DNA of 64,000 bases from Gigaspora margarita (GCA_009809945.1 WTPW01001663.1:18278-82277), one strand, 5' to 3'; shown: positions 1 through 11,240, numbered from the stretch's first letter. Numbers and translations are program-made. The notes: generated from the letters alone by a model not told the origin.

Positions 1-410
1 TTTTTTTTTTTACTCGTTAGGTACGATGATATCATTGAGGTGGGACTAGAGCTAGTGTTTAAAATTCTATTTTGGTTCAATATGCGGAAACCAAGCAAAG
101 CTTGTGAAAACCCGTATGAAAAAAAAGAATGCCTATTACGTTTTTTTTTCAGAAAAAGCTTGCATTTTAGAACTTGCTTTTAGAAAGGCATGAGAAAAAA
201 CTTGTAAAAGCCCGCATAAAGAAAAAAAAAAATTAAAAAATAAATACTTGCGTTTAGACATTTAATTTTTTTTTTTTTATTGTTATAATTTATTTTCCTC
301 ATTGTCCCTTGTTGCTCTTATAGTTTTTCTTTTATTACGGCATATATTAAAAAATACGCATTTAAAGGAAGTTGGTATTTATTTTAAATCTTGCGCTTTA
401 AACTCCCTTA

Positions 411-2993
411 ATGTCAACTGAATCACAGTCTCAAGATGAATCAGAAGAACATGAGTCGTTATTCCAGTACTATGGTAAATTTTACTCAAATGATTTGTAC
501 CTAGATGAATTGCAAGATGAATTGCAACAAAATGAATCGTATCAAAATGAACCATGCCAAGATGAACCACATCAAGACGAATCCTGTCCAACTGAATCAT
601 CACCCCAAGTGGAACCAACTTGTAATAAAGGCTTTACAAATGATGGGTAATATATGCAAAGCTTTACTTTTAATATTCTTTATTTATTGACTTCTTATAT
701 ATATTGACTTTTTATTTTGTATTCTTTTATTTATTGACTTTATTTTATATTCTGACTTTTATAGATCCGTAGTATGGAAATATTTTAAAAAGGCAAAAGA
801 CAGTGCCATGTATGATCTTAGTAAAAAGTCACTGGCTTATAGCAATGAGACAACATCAAATCTTTTAAGACATATTAAAAGACATAAAGTACCTGAACTA
901 GTAAAATCAAATATAAAAAGGAGAGTTAGTGTTTTGAAAATGTTAAGTAATAAAGCCCGCCAACGTGTACCCTTCAGCCAACAAGAATTTACTAAGATGA
1001 TAACAAGATGGATCATAAAACATAATCGATTGTTTCAAATAATTGAAAACAACGAACTTAAGTCTATATTTACTTACTTAGAACCTACTGCAGTTGGTAA
1101 AAATAATATTAAAAGTATATTTAATATATTAATGTTATGGTAAAATATAAATACTTAAGGAGGTTTTTTTAGTACCTTCTGCCGATCTAATAAAACGACA
1201 CGTTATGAATGATTTCAAGAAAAATTGCAAGAAGTTCCTGAACACATAGCGATAACAACTGATATTTGGACAACCTCTACTAATGAAAAGTTATTTATGG
1301 CTGTCACGATTCATTATCTAAATCAATCGTGAAAAATAAAACATATCCTACTTGATTTTATTTTTATGGAAGATTCGTATACGGGTATTGAAATTGCGAA
1401 GCCTATGGAAGACTGTCTTCAAAAAAATGGAATATTGCAAAATTAATATCAATAACCTGTGATAATGCATCTGCCAATATAAAATTTTTGCGTGATTTTT
1501 CTCATTCCATACTAATGTCTGGTTTTAGGTTTGATAGTGCATAGCAATCTATACGGTGCTTTAATCATATCTTAAATCTTGCTGTCCAGTGTATTTTAAA
1601 AATCGTAGGAAATGAAGTTGAAAAGGTTATTTGATTCATAATTGTAGCATGCTATCCTGTTGTTCAACGGTTATGGTACGATTTCCTGAAAGCTATTTTC
1701 CTGACATGTCACTTACTCGACATCACACAGGTGACAATTATATTGCCACAACCAACCAAACGCTAACCCTAACCCTATGTGATGTCGGGAAAATAGTTTT
1801 CGAGAAAATGAGTTTTGGGAAAGTGAGAATTAACGTTGTTCGGTTGTTCAACAATGAGTCAAAGTGTTTAGTTGTTCTAAGTAAGATTCCATGAGGCCCT
1901 ATATTTATAGTTTTATTTTTTACTTATATTTTTTTAGCTACGCAGATTAATAAAAAGTATTAGAGAATCATGAAGACGCTACAAATAGTTAAAGCTATCT
2001 AATCCGTTAAAGCCAATTCTTGACGTAGCAACACGGTAGAATTCCACTTTTTATATGTGTGAGCGTGCATTAAAACTTTGTACAGTTTGAATGCTATGTC
2101 TTTTGCTGAAACGGAATTACATCAATATATTTTGGTCGATAATGAGTAGAAAACAATAGAACTTCTTGTCAAAGTTTTATTACCTTTTAAGGATGGTTAG
2201 TATATTTTAATGTGAGATATAATATAGTTTACAAGAAAAAAAATCTTACTTCTTATTCAATTTAGTGACTATATTCATGTCATCGTCAGAATATCCAATA
2301 CTGTCATTGGTCGTTCCCCTCTATAATTCATTGCTTGAATCGCTTGAAGATGCTAAACTAAAAGATAGTATACTAGAATAGCTTAAGCAAGAGTGTGAGG
2401 CTGCATCAAATAAACTTCTAGAATATTGCCAAAGGACAAGTGTCTTGCATATTGCTTCAGTCGTGCTAGATCCACGGCTTAAATTTCGATACTTTGAAGA
2501 ACTTGGATGGCCATTTCAACTTATCAAGCAGATTAAGGATATGTAAGTATTTTATAATATATATTGAAGTATGATTGGGAGTATATTAATTTATAAATAT
2601 TTAAGTATTAGAGATAAATATAAAGGTCAATATGCACCTCTCTCCAATCAGACAATAGCAAGCACAACTACAGAAGCACCTCAAAGTATAATCTCACGAA
2701 TCTATAAATGAACACGTACAGAACAGCAAAGCGAGCTTGACACGTATTTAATAACGCCACTTGTAGATCAGCATATGGATATTTTAGAATGGTGGCGAGT
2801 AAATGAAAGCAGTTATCTGAACCTTGCCAAATTTGCTAGAGATTGCCTTTTAATATCTGCTACAAGCGTTCCAAGCAAGCAAATGTTTAGCATTAGTGGC
2901 AATATGTTAACAAACAAACGAAATCGTTTGGATGGAAAAACTGTACAAGCAGCAATGTGCTTGAGATCATGGTTAAGAGAATTAGAATATTAA
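411..2993 (+). pseudogene. Decayed hAT-superfamily transposase (BED finger to dimerisation domain)
   Basis: Relic of a cut-and-paste DNA transposase. Exon 1 (411-646) encodes an acidic, Asn/Gln/Glu-rich N-terminus. An intact GT-AG intron (647-764) leads to exon 2, which reads as a BED-type zinc finger followed by a basic stretch. The finger keeps its His pair (HIKRH) but has Tyr and Ser where its two Cys should be, so it cannot bind zinc. A probable second intron lies near 1100-1172. Downstream, hAT catalytic-core blocks survive in shifting frames: DIWTTS near 1265, ITCDNASAN near 1450, and a C/H/LNL block near 1560. A block reading VLDPRLKF lies near 2467. The C-terminal hAT dimerisation domain is the best-kept part (2775-2993, ending LRSWLRELEY). 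A frameshift near 1220, a stop at about 1332 and others later, plus about 300 bases of unrelated DNA at 1640-1935, show that it is dead. A related copy lies at 22996-24050 on the other strand. Confidence 0.85.
1640..1935. repeat. Foreign insert inside the hAT relic, with hairpin and telomere-like core
   Basis: The hAT protein alignment stops near 1640 and resumes near 1935, so this stretch appears inserted. It contains a hairpin with perfect 10-base arms (CGACATCACA at 1718-1727, TGTGATGTCG at 1778-1787). Its loop includes CTAACCCTAACCCTA, a telomere-like sequence. A GTTGTTCAAC motif occurs near both ends in direct orientation. I could not define termini or a target duplication. Confidence 0.4.
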
Positions 2994-3000
2994 AATTTTA

Positions 3001-3674
3001 TATCTTAAGGGCGTGTCATTAATCACCTGATTATTTTTTATTAGAGGCCTACTCCCTTTTCCCCCTCTTTAATATAGATTTGGTCAGGTTCCTATATATA
3101 ATTTCAATATTTTTTACCCTCTTCCCCCCCTAAAAAATCACTTGATTTTTGTCACTCCCCTAACTAGTTGAATTAAATTATTCTTTTTTTTTTTTTTTAA
3201 CTGATATTATAAACATGGTTATAGGATAAGTGTCTATTATCTTTGCAATTATTTTATTTTAAAATATTTATTATTCTAAAATACTCATTTTTTTTTGCTT
3301 ATATGTGTTTTCATATTATGCGATCATTGCTTAATGATTTATATATTGTTTATTATGTGAATCACAATCCACAACGCTTTAATTGATTTATTTCTTAATA
3401 ATTTCAAACGAACTACTAAGTATTGAGTATTTCTTTTTGTTTTTGTTTTTTGCTTTCCTATAAGCACTTTATTAATATATTATTTTATGTACCATACATA
3501 CCTATAACTGGTTTTCTCAAGATCACGCTAAATTAAAAAAAAACAATAAATAAAATTGTTGGATATTTTCATATAGGTTCAAAATCAAATTTATTAAATA
3601 ACCTTTTTGATCATGATTTGAATCTTTCACATCAAAGTTATGACAATTGACACTCTGAATAGATTTATATGTTT
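3001..3674. other. AT-rich spacer without recognisable genes
   Basis: Contains pyrimidine-rich stretches (CCCCTCTTT and CTTCCCCCCC types) just after the hAT relic and long T runs. No reading frame or element end was identified. Confidence 0.5.
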
Positions 3675-3910
3675 AGGCCATTCGAATTTAAAAATTCGTT
3701 TAACGTCACCCCCTTCCTCTACCACTGGAGCTCCCCTCGACATGAAACAAGTATAAAAAACAAAAAAAAATCATAAAAAAAAAAAAAACAGGTATAAATG
3801 AACCCAAATCAGGTACATTTTGAACCTAATTTAGGTCTGTTTAATTTTAGCGTTTGTTTGCAAATATAGAAAAAAAGAGCGTTAAACGAATCTTTAAATT
3901 CAAACGGCCT
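3675..3910. mobile_element. hAT-like MITE, 236 bp
   Basis: Terminal inverted repeats of 31 bases (3675-3705 and 3880-3910) match at 28 of 31 positions and begin AGGCCRTTYGAATTTAAA. The element has no coding capacity. The flanks TATATGTT and GTAATGTT share their last five bases. They may be an eroded 8-bp target duplication of the hAT type if the element includes the TA next to AGGCC. Confidence 0.65.
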
Positions 3911-4264
3911 TAGTAATGTTTTTACAGTAAATAAAGATTTATTAAATTTTTAAATTGTATATAAATTGCGCTTTTATTGGGTGTTACCTAGTAATATAAT
4001 TCATCTCAATAAGTTATACCGATATTTGGCAAGTTTCAGTTGCAATTACGTCAACATCATATCAGATATGTTTCTATCATGCTATAAATGAGCTATGATA
4101 CCATAACAATAATACTTCTGTTCATCCTTACGATGATTTCATTCAAAAATATTGCAAGTAGCATTCTTCTTATTCGCTAGTTACGAAAATTAATCTACGA
4201 CTCTATAAATAGACCATAACTATAAGATATGATTTGTAAAACTGTAAATTATAATTAATGATAA

Positions 4265-4432
4265 TTATAACTATGGTCGTCCCAACGCTATTCTTACGGA
4301 TCCAAACCAGACCCAGATCTGTATGATATAGTTTTGGACCTTAAGTTTAGATCTGATTTGTATTTCGAACTGGATTCAGATTTTTAAAAATACCTGCCCG
4401 ATCCAATTCATGCGAAACACTACTTGCCAGGG
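4265..4432. repeat. Degenerate GATCC/GATCTG low-complexity island
   Basis: The island is built on drifting copies of GATCC, AGATCTG and GGATCC. On the minus strand it begins AGTAGTGTTTCGCAT, like the border of the island at 18175. It is probably the interior of an old hAT-type MITE, by analogy with 17664-17949. Confidence 0.45.
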
Positions 4433-4439
4433 TGGCATA

Positions 4440-4612
4440 ATTCTGGCTGACCCTAACCCTAAATTCTGGCTGCTTACTACTAATTCTGTTCAAAATCTTA
4501 CACTAACCTATAATCCTAACCTATCCATTACCCTAACCTCTAAATTGTGTTCTAATTTATTCTTGCTCTAATACTAACTCTAACCCAAATGCGACCCCAG
4601 TTAACATGCTAG
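4440..4612. repeat. Interstitial degenerate telomere-like repeat (CCCTAA type)
   Basis: Repeated CCCTAA, CCTAACC and CTCTAA units decay across about 170 bases. TTAGGG is the common fungal telomere unit. Because the units are degenerate, this is an internal repeat and not a chromosome end. Confidence 0.6.
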
Positions 4613-4652
4613 AAAACATAAGCAAAAACACTACACTAAAACTGTTGTCTGC

Positions 4653-5320
4653 AAATGTGAAATTCGACACCAATATATAACAATACCAACAAGCAATGGA
4701 ACCAGTTTACCAAGACGACACTAGCAAAAGCCAATACCAACAAACAGTATTAGCAAATGACGGCACAAACCAGCATATCAGCAAACAACACCAGCAAAAG
4801 CAAAGACACTAAGCAATAGCACGAAACAACAAAAGCAGAAATAAACAAAATAAACAAACATAGTCAAAATAAAACACCAAGTGCAAAAGAGAAAGCAGCA
4901 AAAACAAAATAAGCAAAGCACTAATCTTTAATAAATAATAACACCAGCAAACACAAATGTGAAATTCGGCACTAATATATCACTAATATATAACGATACC
5001 AATAGACAATGGAACCAGTCGACCAAGACAATACTAGCAAAAGCAAACACCCAAACAGTATCAGCAAACGATAGCACAGACCAGCAATGTAATATCAGCA
5101 AAAGCAAGACACCAAGTGATAGCATTAACAATGAAAGCAAAAAGCAAAGTAAGCAAACACAGTAAAAGCAAAACAACAACAAGAGCAAAAGACAAAACAA
5201 AAAAAAATAGCACGAAACAATAAATAAAGTACTAACCAATAATTAACAATAACACCAAATGATGACATGAAACACCATACAATACTAGCGATGAATGGCA
5301 CCAACAATGACATCTACAAT
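4653..5320. repeat. A/C-rich tandem repeat, unit about 302 bp, two copies
   Basis: AAATGTGAAATTCG recurs at 4653 and 4955, and the following roughly 280 bases align, with shared blocks such as CAATGGAACCAGT, CTAGCAAAAGC and AGCACGAAACAA. The plus strand is nearly free of T and G over long stretches (CAGCAAA and AACACCA words). The open frames on both strands here, including a hydrophobic-looking minus-strand one, are composition artefacts. Confidence 0.75.
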
Positions 5321-5639
5321 ACTGAGGTATCCAAGACATTGATATCAGAAAGAAAAAATAGTAAAGTAAGCTACAAATTTACAAAAAAAAATTGATTAGT
5401 AATACAGTACAATACAAACAAAAAAAATTACGTATTATGTAGATTCTAATGTGCAGATATATATATGTAGATCCTGTTGTATAACCAGAAAGGTGATTTC
5501 TTCCTGAGTTAAGTGTAGTTATTTTCAATTACAATATAAAAAATATATTTTTAGATATAAATAATTAGTATATAGATATAATATAAAAAGCTAAATTTTA
5601 AAGAAATAGAGGTATTGTAACTAGTTATTTGATAGTGAA
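5321..5639. other. AT-rich spacer
   Basis: No gene, element end or conserved motif was seen. It contains a run of TA dinucleotides near 5455. Confidence 0.5.
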
Positions 5640-5945
5640 TAATAGCTTTTGATTTACTGGTTCATTTTTGATGATTTACTACCAAAATAACTTCTCAGTG
5701 AGACAATTCTAACAAGCATAAAAGCATTAAAATCCAATTATGAGATCCCAAGAACATTAAAATTTTATTTGTAAAAATTTGCAAATTTATTAATATAATT
5801 TTATAAAATAAAACTATATTGATATCAGAACTTCATGACTGGATTTGATGATTTTATGCTTGTTAGAATCATTTCATTAAAATAGTCATTTTGGTAGTAA
5901 AATTGTTCAAAATAGACCAGTAGATCAAAAGTTATTATCTATTAT
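5640..5945. repeat. Fold-back repeat carrying the GAGAC module
   Basis: The left half reads outward as CTTTTGATTTACTGGTTCA, then CTACCAAAATAAC and GAGACAATTCTAACAAGC. The right half contains the same words in inverted order. It is a degenerate member of the family seen at 9500, 9606-10505, 10570 and 20262. Confidence 0.7.
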
Positions 5946-6026
5946 AAAAATTTAAGCTGATTTGGATTACTAGTTATTGAGATATTCATTATTAAATATA
6001 TATATAATCAATTATACATATAATCA

Positions 6027-8261
6027 TTAATAGCCTCAGAAACAACAAAATTTTATTTATTGAACAAATTACAACTGCAAATAACAACTCTTTTCTTCCT
6101 TGGAATAATATATATCTTCGAACAAACAAAACAACTAGAGGTCACCAACCTTCTTGGTTTACTCGACTTACTCAAACACTACAACTCAACTTTATCCATA
6201 TTACATGGCCACATATTAAGCTACCCTCAAGAAATAGCTTCATTAATACAACTGATCTAATATCCCCTTCCAACTCACTTCCTTACCAACTACTATTCAA
6301 TAACCAAGATAAAATCATCCTACAACTAAACAAATCTCAGCAAACTACTCTCTATAAAATTAATCAATCTAGTGAAACATCTACAGGACAATCAAACCTT
6401 TTAGAAATCACTAATCTCNCACGNAATTTCAAATCTATAAATCTTCCATATAGACAAATCAAGTTTAGTAGACTTTTTCTACAAATAGACTATAAAGAAA
6501 TTCTTGCTATAATTGATATCTTCAACAACTTAGACCTGCCCTTACTCCCCTTCCCCTATCAACCCCAAATTAATATTCTTTCTCGTGAAATACACCTTAT
6601 ATACCATAGTATTAAAACTCCTTACTACCAAAATCAACTAATTCAAACATACAACAATATCCTTAATCTAAATACAATTNACCTNAACTTTTTTACTGAT
6701 GCTTCCATTAAAAATCTTCAATCCTCAAATATCAAATCNNGTATAGGCTGGATTTGTGAAAATGACCCTTCTATCTACTTTAATGCAGCAATAAATCCTT
6801 CTCCAGACTCTTCTCGCTCTGAATTAATGGCAACTATCCCTCTTTTACTTGCTATACCAAATAANTCTGTTATTACAATATATATTGATAACTTATCTGC
6901 AATCAAAAACCTAATCAATCCTCCTTCCCTTAAACTTATTCAAAACAAAAACTGGGATATAATCTCAATTATTAACTCTATTAAATCTACAAAAAACATT
7001 TCTATTACTCCTATCAAAGTTGAATCACANTCAACTAGTTCTCTGCATAACCAAGCTGACCTGCTAGCAAAACAAGGCTCTGATAAACCTATAATAGAAA
7101 TCTCCTATACATACTTCAAACTACCTACTCACTTTTTATGGAACAATTATATAATAACACACAAAGCTCGCTCCTTTATNAAAGATATTATCAAAATNCA
7201 AGAACTAACATCTTGGTCATCTCTTAAATTTTTTAACAATTATACCTTAGATATAAACTGGAACCTAACTTTTAAAATACTTAAATCGCTAGAATACAAC
7301 TCCTCTCTATACTCCTTCTATATCAAAATCCTAACAAACAACCTTCTAACAATGCAAAACCTTAACATCCGCTATCCAAATCTATACACAACAAATCAAT
7401 GTTGTAAATGCTCTTCAATTGAAGATACTCTCCATATACTCCTATGTTCCAAAAATACTGAAAACATTCAACAATCACTTACTAATATAATTAATAACAC
7501 ACTTCAACAATCCCAATTAGTATCGATCTCAGATATTACACTCCTTAATACCCTTTCATTACTATCAACTAACTTCACTAATATACAATACAACTTCCTT
7601 ATACCTACCATTCTAGGAATATACTCCAAATCAACATATCATAATACCAAAATTCTTCTAAAAAAACAAACTGAACTCTTTCTCACTAACTTCTCAAATA
7701 ATCTTTTAAATTGGTTTTATCATATTATATGGTCTCAACGTAATATATTTCAACATCAATGGGAAATAGCCCAGAATATCACAAAAAAAACCAAACATAC
7801 TAAAATAACTCTACCATCAAGTACTACTCAAGTAAATACATCAAGAACTCATATACAACCAACAAACCTACACTTTGCTATTGAAAAATGGTACTTACAA
7901 GACTACCCCCTAACAACATGCTTTTTATAATGTCATGATTAACACCTTAGGTTCTCTCCAACCTATCCTAACTAGATTTATTTTATTAGTTTAAATTAAT
8001 AATAGTATAAAATAGGAAATAGGAGGTGTAATGTCACGTTGGGTGCTCTGTAGCACAAATGTAGTTAGAAATCTTTACCATAGAATTTTTCTATAGCCAT
8101 ATCTCTTTACCTCAACTAGTGTTCAGGTTGGAGGAATTTGTTAGCCTGGTCCAAGAACTTATTTGACCCCTCACCTATCACTACTTGATAACAAAGAGAC
8201 CATTAATCTTAGGATTAATTTAAGGCTGCTGTAACAAAGTTTCTACTATGATATTATATTA

Positions 8262-8296
<35 letters not shown>
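6027..8296 (+). mobile_element. 5'-truncated non-LTR retrotransposon (LINE)
   Basis: An open frame covers the 3' part of the element. It is followed by a roughly 340-base 3' untranslated region and a poly(A) tail of about 30 bases (about 8266-8296). The insertion is bounded by a perfect 17-bp target duplication, AATTATACATATAATCA, at 6010-6026 and 8295-8311. That is the signature of target-primed reverse transcription. The perfect duplication, long A tail and uninterrupted frame (apart from ambiguous N calls) indicate a recent insertion. The endonuclease and most of the reverse transcriptase are missing, so this copy cannot move by itself. Confidence 0.92.
6029..7930 (+). CDS. LINE ORF2 C-terminal part: RNase H and zinc-knuckle domains (5' partial)
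   Basis: The frame is open from the insertion boundary to the stop at 7928-7930, about 633 codons, with a few codons blurred by N. The RNase H domain (about 6690-7080) keeps its acidic residues: the Asp of FTDAS, the Glu of SRSELMA, the Asp of IYIDNLSA and the last Asp in HNQADLLAK. RNase H would degrade the RNA of the RNA-DNA hybrid during element copying. A CCKC...H...C cluster near 7400-7450 matches the zinc-binding motif (zf-RVT) found after reverse transcriptase in many LINEs. The reverse transcriptase active site is absent because of 5' truncation. No start codon belongs to this fragment and it is probably not expressed as a protein. Confidence 0.85.
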   Translation, partial: NSLRNNKILFIEQITTANNNSFLPWNNIYLRTNKTTRGHQPSWFTRLTQTLQLNFIHITWPHIKLPSRNSFINTTDLISPSNSLPYQLLFNNQDKIILQLNKSQQTTLYKINQSSETSTGQSNLLEITNLXXNFKSINLPYRQIKFSRLFLQIDYKEILAIIDIFNNLDLPLLPFPYQPQINILSREIHLIYHSIKTPYYQNQLIQTYNNILNLNTIXXNFFTDASIKNLQSSNIKXXIGWICENDPSIYFNAAINPSPDSSRSELMATIPLLLAIPNXSVITIYIDNLSAIKNLINPPSLKLIQNKNWDIISIINSIKSTKNISITPIKVESXSTSSLHNQADLLAKQGSDKPIIEISYTYFKLPTHFLWNNYIITHKARSFXKDIIKXQELTSWSSLKFFNNYTLDINWNLTFKILKSLEYNSSLYSFYIKILTNNLLTMQNLNIRYPNLYTTNQCCKCSSIEDTLHILLCSKNTENIQQSLTNIINNTLQQSQLVSISDITLLNTLSLLSTNFTNIQYNFLIPTILGIYSKSTYHNTKILLKKQTELFLTNFSNNLLNWFYHIIWSQRNIFQHQWEIAQNITKKTKHTKITLPSSTTQVNTSRTHIQPTNLHFAIEKWYLQDYPLTTCFL

Positions 8297-8298
<2 letters not shown>

Positions 8299-8312
8299 AT
8301 ACATATAATCAA

Positions 8313-9135
8313 TTATAATTGTTTTAAAGGCTATGATCAATTAAACTTTATAATCTATCAAACTATATAATCTATCATAATCAATCAAACTATATAATTA
8401 ATATTGCAAATTATAATGAAATCAGATTATAATGAAATTTAGAATTTCAATTTAAAAATATAAGCACTACTAAAATCTATCTATACTCTTTTTTAAATAA
8501 CCCTAATCCTAAAATCTAACTTAACTATAAAAAAAATCTAACAAAAAAGGCCCAAAAAATTTTAAAAATTAGACATAAAATATTCAAATTTCATTATAAT
8601 CTGATTTCATTATAATCTGTCACAATTAAAAATAATTAATCAAAAATTTTCATAATCAATTAAACTATATAATTAATTATAATCGATTATATTAGGTTCA
8701 ATTCTATCTCTAATTTAACTACCAAAATAATCCTCTCAATAAGAGTTAAAAAAGCTTTAATAGTAAAATCACTCAAGAAAAACTTTTTGTTAAAGCACTA
8801 AAAATAATTCCTTATACTGCTTTTTAAGAAACAAGTGATTTTTAACAAAGTAAATTTTTCTGATCATGTTATATTACACCAAATCACAATTATCCATTAA
8901 ATAATTTGTTGCAAATTATTATGTGTTTAGAAAATCTTATCTATATTCTGGTGTATTTTATTAATATACCCAATTTATAGAAACTACTTTAACAAAAATA
9001 CCCTAATACTAATCAACAAAAGAACATGCTAATAATAATATCCTAATTCTAAACAATACTAACAAAAAAAGAGTGCATTATCAAAAATACTTTAATTCTA
9101 ACTACATTGATTACAAAATGATGAATAAAATAACT
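8313..9135. other. AT-rich repeat-derived spacer
   Basis: Contains AACCCTAATCCT telomere-like words near 8502. A block with AGTAAAATCACTCAAGAAA followed by CTTTTTGTTAAAGCA (8766-8800) has a diverged copy at 38338-38380, so it is part of a dispersed repeat. No gene was seen. Confidence 0.5.
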
Positions 9136-9247
9136 AGAGTTGTTAATGAAGCACTTCAGTTAATATTAAAACATATAACCCATACCAGAGAAATCCAAAA
9201 GTAGGTTATATGTTTTATTATACCTAGAGTACTCTATTAACAACCCT
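9136..9247. repeat. Small inverted-repeat element, AGRGTTGTTAATGRAGCACT family
   Basis: Begins AGAGTTGTTAATGAAGCAC and ends with the inverted CTATTAACAACCCT. An inner inverted pair, CATATAACCCATAC and GTAGGTTATATG, is also present. It is related to the near-perfect hairpin at 36940-37040. Confidence 0.6.
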
Positions 9248-9489
9248 AAATATAGTATACAAACAACTATAATGATAGTGAAAATAACAAATCCAAGACT
9301 CTTTTATAAAAAATAATACTACCAATAGTAATAATAATATTTTGTAACTTCAACAATAACAACAAGAGTATCTTACTACTCAATAAATAACAAAATCTAA
9401 TAAAAAAAGTATTTTACTACTCACTAATTATATTCGTGGATTTTTGAAATTTACTATTAAAAATTCTAAAAATCTTTAATAGTAAATAA

Positions 9490-9602
9490 TTTTAGTTTTA
9501 CTAGTTCATTTTTGATGAAGCAACTACCAAAATGTTCACATCAATGAGATGATTTTAATGAATTCAAAATCATTAAAATCCAATTACTAGATCTAGAAAT
9601 CG
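9490..9602. repeat. Copy of the GAGAC module next to the PIF-like element
   Basis: Reads CTAGTTCATTTTTGATGAAG, CTACCAAAATGTTC and GAGATGATTTTAATGA, as in the other module copies. It is interrupted on its right by the element at 9606. Confidence 0.6.
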
Positions 9603-9605
9603 TTA

Positions 9606-10505
9606 GGGGGCTTCCAGAAATTACGTAATATTTTGGTTACTAATAAATTTCAAAATTTTACCCCACCCACCCACACCTGATACTCTATTAGCCAATCAAA
9701 TTTTATATTTTTTAAAATTTATTCATATGTTCAATTTATGAAATTGATAATAATTATTGCTCTACTGGACCAATTTTGATGATTTAACTACCAAAATGTT
9801 CGTCTTACTGAGACGATTCTAACAAGCACAAAATTGTTAAAATCTAATCACAGGGTCCCAAGATCNTTCAACTTTTGTGTAATTTTAATAGTAATTTTTT
9901 AGAATCACTAAGTAAATATCTTTAATATTGAATAACTTTTGATCCACTGGTCCGTTTTGGATGATTTAACTACCAAAATGTTCGTCTCAGTGAGACGATT
10001 CTAACAAGCCCAAAATATCTAAATTCTAATTACAGGATTCCAAGATCGATAAAGATTTATTGTTTGTTTAACAAAATACAAACCTTTATCGATCTTGGAA
10101 TCCTGTGATTAGAATTTAGCGATTTTGGGCTTGTTAGAATCGTCTCACTGAGACGAACTTTTTGGTAGTTAAATCATCCAAAACGGGCCAGTGGATCAAA
10201 AGTTATTCAATATTAAAGATATTTACTTAGTGATTCTAAAAAATCACTATTAAAATTACACAAAAGTTGAACGATCTTGGGACCCTGTGATTATATTTTA
10301 ACGATTTTGGGCTTGTTAGAATCGTCTCAGTGAGACGAACATTCTGGTAGTTAAATCATCTAGATTGGCCCAGTAGATCAATAGTTATTAATAATTTTAT
10401 AATTTTACTAGAATTATAAAATTTTGACCAGAATTATAATTATAACCTGATATTTTCGGGACCCCACCCACCCACTAAAAAATTACGTAATTTCTGGAAG
10501 CCCCC
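9606..10505. mobile_element. PIF/Harbinger-like fold-back MITE, 900 bp
   Basis: The termini are perfect 24-base inverted repeats starting GGGGGCTTCCAGAAATTACG. A 3-bp TTA target duplication lies at 9603-9605 and 10506-10508, as expected for PIF/Harbinger (TWA). The interior is a long inverted repeat centred near 10066 (AGATCGATAAAG ... CTTTATCGATCT). Each arm carries two copies of a module with CCGTTTTGGATGATTTAAC, CTACCAAAATGTTCG, TCTCAGTGAGACGATTC and AAATCCAATCACAGGATCCC-type sequence. There is no coding capacity. The N at about 9866 is the only ambiguity. Confidence 0.85.
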
Positions 10506-10569
10506 TTAACGATTTATATTACTTCAAATGTTTAAGGATTAAAAAAACCAAATTTTAAATACCTAAAGT

Positions 10570-10700
10570 GATACAAATTGTTAACGATCTCTGGATCCAG
10601 TAATTGGATTTTAACGATTTTGGGATCATTAGAATTATCTCATTGATGTGATCATTTTGATAGTTGTTTTATTAAAGACAAACTAGTGGAACAAAAGTTA
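10570..10700. repeat. Solitary GAGAC-type module
   Basis: Reads ATCCAGTAATTGGATTTTAA, then TGGGATCATTAGAATTATCTC, then GTTTTATTAAAGACAAACTAG. It is a diverged single copy of the module inside 9606-10505, in inverted orientation. Confidence 0.55.
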
Positions 10701-10827
10701 TTCGCTGTTAAAGATTTTTGAAATTTTTAATAATAATCTCCAAAAATTCGCAAATATGTAATGATACCAATAATACTAAAGAATAGCTTAGCTCAAAGTT
10801 TCTTATGTCATTAGCTAACAAAAAATG

Positions 10828-11240
10828 TTAGCTACTATAAATATACAGAACAACAAATCAACAATACTATACATATTCCTGAATATTCAAAAACCAAAAC
10901 AAAAAACTAAAGATGCCTTTAACAATACCTAAAAAAAAGTATTAGCAAATGTATAAAAAATATTAGCTATTGTGAACATGCCAACAAGCCAAAACAACAA
11001 ACCAAAAAATCTATATACATTTCTGAATATCCAAGAACCAAAATAAAAAACTAAAGATGCTTTTAAAAAAAAAGAAGTATTAGAAAAGTATAAAAAAACA
11101 TTAGCTACTATAAACATGCCAACAAGCCAAAACAACAAACTAAAGTAACTATACACTTTTCTGAATATCCAAAAACTGAAACAAAAAACTAAGATGCTCT
11201 TGAAAATACTTAAAAAAAAAGAAATATTAATAAATGTGTT
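10828..11240. repeat. Tandem repeat, unit about 137 bp, three copies
   Basis: Units start at 10828, 10963 and 11101 with TTAGCTAYTRTRAA. Each contains CAACAAGCCAAAACAACAAA-type and TCTGAATATCCAA-type blocks and ends in an A-rich run. The minus strand is open across the copies and looks like a membrane protein with an internal duplication, but that follows from repeat composition. Confidence 0.75.

Noticed and set aside
4440-4612. A chromosome end
   Set aside because: The telomere-like units are degenerate and have ordinary sequence on both sides.
4928-5313. Hydrophobic minus-strand open frames that look like membrane proteins
   Set aside because: They are the complement of the A/C-rich tandem repeat; hydrophobicity follows from composition and both units share it.
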